DNA of 64,000 nucleotides. Source: Piscicola geometra (taxonomy: Eukaryota; Annelida; Clitellata; Hirudinida; Piscicolidae). This document shows positions 58,213 through 64,000 of this stretch, in pieces. Made by a program: the position numbers and the translations under genes. The stretch lies in contig OX030970.1 of the NCBI GenBank assembly GCA_943735955.1, positions 2,027,684-2,091,683 on the forward strand, in the 5' to 3' direction. The notes under the pieces were generated by a model. It did no database searches and had not been told where the DNA came from. It saw only the letters and a program-made list of their open reading frames with translations. Numbering within the stretch: the first letter of the stretch is position 1; each line of letters starts with the position of its first letter.

Positions 58213-61200
58213 CCATCCATCCATCCATCCATCCATCCATCCATTCTTCCATCCATCCATCCATCCACCCATCCTTCCATCCATCCAGACGAACCACGTG
58301 ATCTAGTTTCTCAGGTCACGTTGACCGACATTGACATTTCTGCCACAATTTTCACAAGGAATGAAACTTACTTTATAGAGGTCAGTGTGGGCAGAGAGAG
58401 GGAGGGAGGGGTTAGTATGAAAGGGGGGAGGGGTTTAAGGAAGAAGGGGTGGAGGATTGGTAAGGTTTGTAGGTGGAGGATGGGATTGGTTAGTTTCACT
58501 AAAATACACCACCATCATTACCACTAGCACCATCACCAAAACAACCACCACCACCACTCTTACCATCACCACTACAATCACAACCACTACTACCACCACT
58601 ACAATCACAACCACTACTACCACCACAACCATTACCACAACCACTACCACCACCACTACCACCACCATCACCACAACTACCCCTACCACCACCATCACCA
58701 CAACTACCACTACCACCACCACTACCACCACTACCACCACCATCACCACCATCACCACCACCACTACCACCACCATCACCACAACTACCACTACCACCAC
58801 CATCACCACAACTACCACTACCACCACCACCACCACCACCACCTACACTACCACCACCACCACCACCACAACCACCACCACTACAGCCACTCAGCAACCA
58901 CAACGACTCGTCGCCGTCTGACGTGCACTTCTCCTACAGACTGTCTGACCTCAAGGATAAAAAGCTCGCTAAGTAAGGAGGAGGATGATGATGATGATGA
59001 GGATGATGAAAGGAGGAGGAGGAGGAGAAGGAGGAGGATGATGATGATGATGATGATGATGAAAGGAGGAGGAGGAGGAGAAGAAGGAGGAAGGGGAGGA
59101 GGAGGAGGAGGAGGAAGGGGAGGAGGAGGAGGGGGAAGAGAAGGAGGATGATGGTGGTGGTGATGATAATGATGATGATTGTCGATACTCCACAGATCTT
59201 TTTGTTCTAGCGTTAACGTTAAAAGAAACGATGATAATGGGAAGCATGAGAAGGAAGATGATGATGATGATGAACTCCAAAAACCATTTCGAAACGAAAA
59301 ACTAAAACAACAACATCAACAATCTCACCAACAACCCCAACATCAACAACAACCTCAACATCAACAACAACCCCAACATCAACAACAACATCAACATCAA
59401 CAACAACATCAACCCCAACATCGCAACAAACGCTTCTACCACCAACTACAACTACAACAACAACACCGCAAGAGTCGCTCCAGTAAACGACGAATTTGTT
59501 CTTTAGCCCTGACAGCCGACGTGAATTTCTTCGTGAACAAGGGTCGATCTAACGTCAATTTCACTTTTAAGTATTTGGTGAGTTTGGGTGTGGGAGGGTT
59601 CAATGGTGGTTGGAGGGGAAGGGCTCGTTGAGGTGGTTGTAGGGTGGTTTTGGCATTGGGGTTGTTTCGGAGTTCAGACAGGGAGGTTGTGGAGATGCGA
59701 AGGGAGGCTGTGGAGAAGTGTTTTGGGTTGGGTCGAGGAGAGATTATAATGTATCCCCAGGCATGGATCCTTGCATTCATCCATGTATTCACCCATGCAT
59801 TCATCCATGCATGCATCCATGCAGATCAATCTAATAGCCAAAGTGAATGTGATCTTTAGTAGAACCAAATTCAGCAACGTCACTGGCTACAACTTCGTCG
59901 TGAAACAGGTGTTTTGTCGAAATAAATAAATAATTGTGATTTGATATTGTTACAACAACAACATACCTAACAACCTCCGGTACTAAAAAACCTAGCCATT
60001 AATACAAGTATCACAACCACAACCACTATCACTACAACCACTTACACCGCCACCGCCACTAACACCACCACCACCACCACCACCACCACCACCACAACAA
60101 CCACAACAACCACCACCACCACCACCGCCACCACCACCACCACCACAACAACTACCACCACCACTTACACCACCATCACCACTAACACCACCACCACTTA
60201 CACCACCACCACCACCACCACCACTTACACCACCACCACCACCACCACCACGACAGATAAAGATTCTGATGGATGCTGAAGGACCCGAGGACTACAACGT
60301 CCTAGGTGGCCACTTCTCCAAGCAAGCCTATGAGAAGGTCGCATCATCCTCATCAGCATCATCGCCACCATCATTATCATCATCATCATCGTCGTCATTA
60401 TCATCATCATCATCGTCGTCATCATCATCACCACCATCGTTATCGTCATCGTCATCATTATCATCATCGTCATCATTATCATCATCGTCGTCGTCGTCAG
60501 CATCATCATCATCATCAGGTTCTCAAATTCAACTCCATCCAAATAAAGCATGGTCCTTTTGATATACAACATCATTTAGTGGTGAGTGGGTGGATGGGTT
60601 GGGAGGTGGTTGGATAGAAATGGGATGGATGGGTGAGTAGATGGATGGGTGAGTAGATGGATGGGTGAGTAGATGGATGGGTGAGTAGATGGATGGGTGA
60701 GTAGATGGATGGGTGAGTAGATGGATGGGTGAGTAGATGGATGGGTGAATAGATGGATGGGTGAGTAGATGGATGGGTGAGTAGATGGATGGGTGAGTAG
60801 ATGGATGGGTGAGTAGATGGATGGGTGAGTAGATGGATGGGTGAGTAGATGGATGGGTGAGTAGATGGATGGGTGAGTAGATGGATGGGTGAGTAGATGG
60901 ATGGGTGAGTAGATGGATGGGTGAGTAGATGGATGGGTGAGTAGATGGATGGGTGAGTAGATGGATGGGTGAGTAGATGGATGGGTGAGTAGATGGATGG
61001 GTGAGTTGATAGATGGATAGATGGTTTGAGAGATGGATGGATGGTTTGAGAGATGGATGAATGGGTGTGTGGCTAAATAGAATGATAATTGGGTGTGTGG
61101 ATTATTTAGTGGATATATGGGTGGATAAATAGGTGTTCTGATGGGTGAGTGAAGAGGTGGATGAATAATTGAACGGTGGAACATTCTCATACCTAATATT

Positions 61201-64000
61201 TCAAAACTTCACCCACTTTTCATTTACAAAAATTCACTCAACCCATTTCGAATACCAAGTAACTAACCCAATACCACTACCATATGCCCCGTTTATCCCA
61301 GTTATATTTCTCACACGACTACCATATGCCCTGTTTCCCAGTTATATTCCTTAAACGACTGGGGTCCATTCTGTCTATCCCATCTCTTCACCCATCTCGA
61401 CTACGGTTCCACCATTGGTTTAGCTTACTCAGGCAAACAACCGAATTCCGGAGGCATTTGCAATAGATGCACTACTGTGTGTGAGTGGGTGGGGGGGGGG
61501 GTGAGTGGGTGGAGGGGGGGAGGTGAGTGGGTAGGGGGGGTGAGTTGGTGGGGGGGGGGGATGAGTGGGTGTGAGTGGGTGGAGGGGAGGGTGAGTGGGT
61601 GGGGGGGTAGGTGGAAGTGGGTGAATGGGTAGGTGGAAGTGGGTGAGTGGGTGGTAGGGAGTGGGGGTAGGGTAAGTGGGTAGAAGATGAGGTAAATATT
61701 TTAATTTTCCAATCTTCATTTTAAACTATTCACTAATATTTCCAACTCTTCATCCACTTTTCCATACATTTATCCACCTCCACCCACCTCTTCTTGACGG
61801 CTCAGATGATGGGAGGGAGCAACAATTGGTGGGTTCATACACCTTTTCCACCCTTCAACTCAACCAGCCCTCAAACCCAACTCTTTAAAACCAACCCTGT
61901 TTTCAATCCACCCACCCAACCCTCCAACCCAACCTCACCAACCAACCCAAGCTCACCAGCCAACCCAACCTCACCAGCCAACCCACCCAATCCAGCCCAC
62001 CCAATCCAACCCACCCAATCCAACCCACCCAATCCAACCCACCCAATCCAACCCACCCAATCCAACCCACCCAATCCAACCCACCCAATCCAACCCACCC
62101 AATCCAACCCACCCAATCCAACCCACCCAATCCAACCCACCCAATCCAACCCACCCAATCCAACCCACCCAATCCAACCCACCCAATCTAACCCACCCAA
62201 TCCAACCCACCCAATCCAACCCACCCAATCCAACCCTCCAACCCAACCTCACCAACCAACCCACCCAATCCAACCCACCCGATCCAACCCACCCAATCCA
62301 ACCCACCCACCCATTTCCTTACAAATCCTTTCCAATCCCAACCAACCCTCTCACCAGTCATGTCTGAACGTAGCGGCTACAAGCACCTTCACCAAGGAAG
62401 CCGTCGTAAATGATCTTCGCATTCATCTGGTCACTGCCCATGGTCTGTATGTGTGTGTTTGCATGTTTGTGTGTGTGTGTGTGTTTGTATGTGTGTATGT
62501 GTGCTTGTGTGTGTGTGTGTTTTTGCGTGTGATGCGTGGATGGATGGATGGATTTATTTTTTCCTTCGCATCCCAAACAGAAATCGGTAATTATCCATAG
62601 TGGTGGGCTTTTGAATTTTTAACATTGCAAAAAAGTGTAAAAAATTAATTTAGTTAACATAAAATGACAATTTTTCTTTCTTTCCACCCACTTCTTCCAC
62701 TTCAAATCACCAAAACAACCATTCTCATTCACCACAATCCACCAAAAACTATTGTTTACTCTGCACCCAAACCACTCATTCCTTCCCACAAAGACCAACC
62801 CCAATCAAACCATTAAATCTTTTCTAATCACACAAACTACTTCATCCCATCCACCACTTCCAACCACAAACCATCTCATCCCATCCACCACTTCCAACCA
62901 CAAACCATCTCATCCCATCCACCACTTCCAACCACAAACCACCTCATCCCATCCACCACTTCCAACCACAAACCATCTCATCCCATCCACCACTTCCAAC
63001 CACAAACCACCTCATCCCATCCACCACTTCCAACCACAAACCATCTCATCCCATCCACCACTTCCAACCACAAACACCACCAAACACCACAAACAAGCCA
63101 CAAACACCACAAACAACCCACCCACCACCACACAAGGCCACAACCACCACAAACAAGCCACAAACACCACAAACAACCCACCCACCACCACACAAGGCCA
63201 CAACCACCACAAACAAGCCACAAACACCACAAACAACCCACCCACCACCACACAAGGCCACAACCACCACAAACAAGCCACAAACACCACAAACAACCCA
63301 CCCACCACCACACAAGGCCACAACCACCACAAACAAGCCACAAACACCACAAACAACCCACTCACCACCACACAAGGCCACAACCACCACAAACAAGCCA
63401 CAAACACCACAAACAACCCACCCACCACCACACAAGGCCACAAACACCACAAACAACCCACCCACCACCACACAAGGCCACAAACACCACAAACAAGCCA
63501 CAAACACCACAAACAAGCCACAACCACCACAAACAAGCCACAAACACCACAAACAAGCCACAAACACCACAAACAAGCCACCCACCACCACAAACAAGCC
63601 ACAAACACCACAAACAAGCCACAAACACCACCAAACACCACAAACAAGCCACAACCACCACAAACAAGCCACAAACACCACAAACAAGCCACAAACACCA
63701 CCAAACACCACAAACAAGCCACAAACACCACAAACAAGCCACAAACAAGCCACCCACCACCACACAAGGCCACAAACACCACAAACAAGCCACAAACACC
63801 ACAAACAAGCCACAAACACCACAAACAAGCCACCCACCACCACACAACACCACAAACAAGCCACAAACACCACAAACAAGCCACAAACACCACAAACAAG
63901 CCACAAACACCACCAACCACCACAAACAAGCCACAAACATCACACAAGGCCACAACCACCACCACACAAGGCCACAACTTCGGCTCCTCTCACGACAGCG
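57109..64000 (+). CDS. ADAM10: ADAM10/Kuzbanian-type metalloprotease, 5' part (14 exons in window)
   Basis: Exons: 57109-57169, 57273-57480, 57743-57882, 58289-58380, 58887-58972, 59196-59577, 59825-59908, 60257-60337, 60519-60581, 61342-61480, 61806-61828, 62358-62442, 62581-62586, 63971-64000 (cut by the window end). ADAM10 is a type I membrane sheddase that cleaves Notch, ligands and other surface proteins. The start is a signal peptide ([20 protein letters not shown]). The prodomain follows ([30 protein letters not shown]) with a possible cysteine switch at Cys199. A His/Gln-rich insert precedes basic sites RNKR (272-275) and SSKRR, then the catalytic domain with [15 protein letters not shown] and [12 protein letters not shown] (481-492). 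GGIC and the GHNFGS-HDS ending are closer to ADAM10 than ADAM17. Weak points: the exon 2 acceptor (ATGGAG) and the two microexons. Confidence 0.92.
57900..58290. repeat. GGAT array, then CCAT array, within ADAM10 intron 3
   Basis: GGATGGATGGAT at 57895-58010 follows the donor, and (CCAT)n at 58120-58285 precedes the acceptor. The two halves are reverse complements and could pair into a long hairpin of over 100 bp. Confidence 0.95.
58505..58886. repeat. ACCACC/ACTACC array ending at the ADAM10 exon 5 acceptor
   Basis: About 370 bp of ACC/ACT/ATC triplets ending in CCACTACAG. It gives poly-Thr frames on the plus strand and poly-Val and poly-Gly/Ser frames on the minus strand. Confidence 0.95.
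58976..59160. repeat. GAGGAG/GATGATG purine array in ADAM10 intron 5
   Basis: About 185 bp of GGA, GAT and AAG triplets, almost entirely purine on the plus strand apart from GAT, beginning at the donor GTAAGGAGG. Confidence 0.93.
60050..60250. repeat. (CAC)n array ending at the ADAM10 exon 8 acceptor
   Basis: About 200 bp of CAC triplets with ACAAC and TTACA variants, running to ACGACAG. Confidence 0.95.
60582..61018 (+). repeat. 16-bp GGTGAGTAGATGGATG array starting at the ADAM10 exon 9 donor
   Basis: The real donor is GTG|GTGAGTGGGTGGATGG. About 25 tandem 16-bp units follow (60625-61018), nearly all repeating G|GTGAGT, a consensus donor. Confidence 0.95.
61276..61355 (+). repeat. 40-bp tandem duplication over the ADAM10 exon 10 acceptor
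   Basis: ACTACCATATGCCC...CCCAGTTATAT occurs twice (acceptors at 61301 and 61341). The second copy joins in frame; the first is 40 nt away and shifts the frame. Confidence 0.85.
61975..62310. repeat. 14-bp CCCACCCAATCCAA array in ADAM10 intron 11
   Basis: About 20 near-perfect 14-bp units. The period is not divisible by three, so all three frames on each strand are repetitive and open. Confidence 0.95.
62845..63062. repeat. 34-bp array in ADAM10 intron 13
   Basis: About six copies of a unit around CATCCCATCCACCACTTCC and AACCACAAACCA, alternating ATCT and CCT variants. Confidence 0.9.
63065..63970 (+). repeat. 60-bp and ~20-bp CCACAAACACC array ending at the ADAM10 exon 14 acceptor
   Basis: Five to six 60-bp units (63120-63440) are followed by roughly 20-bp CCACAAACACCACAAACAAG units. 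CACAAG|GCCACAA, identical to the true acceptor and exon start at 63970/63971, recurs with exon-start positions 63137, 63197, 63257, 63317, 63377, 63437, 63477, 63769 and 63949. The first six are in frame with the real one. Confidence 0.9.

Noticed and set aside
60576..61190. 204-residue minus-strand His/Pro/Ser/Ile frame
   Set aside because: Antisense of the 16-bp repeat in ADAM10 intron 9.
61871..62306. Gly/Trp/Val frames on the minus strand and Pro/Asn/Gln on the plus strand
   Set aside because: A 14-bp repeat read in several frames; it is intronic in ADAM10.
62587..62600. ADAM10 ending as HEIGNYP with a stop
   Set aside because: Reading on past AAATCG loses the zinc-binding His. Splicing at GTAATT to 63971 restores the complete motif.
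63012..63977. Long minus-strand frames rich in Cys, Trp, Leu, Val and Gly
   Set aside because: They are the antisense of the CCACAAACACC array in ADAM10 intron 13, with perfectly periodic composition and no domain.

Overview
The window is animal (metazoan) nuclear DNA: spliced genes with GT-AG introns, AT-rich intergenic DNA and very many simple repeats. Seven protein genes were rebuilt by joining exons so that reading phase is kept and the conserved protein family continues across each junction. The presence of STAT, ADAM10, enhancer of polycomb and PSTAIRE-kinase genes points to a bilaterian-grade invertebrate. Long Asn/Ser/Gln tracts and triplet-repeat introns fit a repeat-rich lophotrochozoan, but the species call is only inference.

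Layout. 1-2964: last exon of an unrecognised Asn/Gln-rich gene (+). 5837-16101: enhancer of polycomb, 15 exons (+), with a tRNA-derived SINE-like element in intron 2. 16102-22042: 3' UTR, AT-rich DNA, a long (GTA)n array and upstream sequence of the next gene. 22043-33666: a STAT5-type STAT, 24 exons (+). 33667-43233: AT-rich, with several weak candidate exons and an orphan TATA/CCAAT promoter. 43234-46800: CDK1/2-type kinase, 9 exons (+). 47690-50261: tandem CCCH zinc-finger protein with a Gln coiled coil and Gly-rich segment (-). 51439-53984: LARP1-type La-motif protein (+). 54605-55090: possible tiny spliced gene (-). 55884-56779: UQCRH, the hinge subunit of respiratory complex III (+). 57109-64000: ADAM10/Kuzbanian-type metalloprotease (+), cut by the window end inside its zinc-binding motif.

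The genes do not form a pathway. They are a chromosomal neighbourhood of chromatin (EPC), signalling (STAT, ADAM10), cell-cycle (CDK), RNA-binding (LARP1, CCCH) and mitochondrial (UQCRH) functions.

The most unusual feature is intron architecture. Donors sit at the edge of G/T-rich arrays and acceptors at the edge of C/A-rich arrays, so the two ends of one intron are often roughly complementary. In several places the array carries copies of the splice site plus the first exon bases. STAT intron 21 has four extra acceptors, all in frame, just before the activating tyrosine. ADAM10 intron 13 has six in-frame extra acceptors in the middle of the HExxH motif. The last CDK intron is 960 nt, in frame and stop-free.
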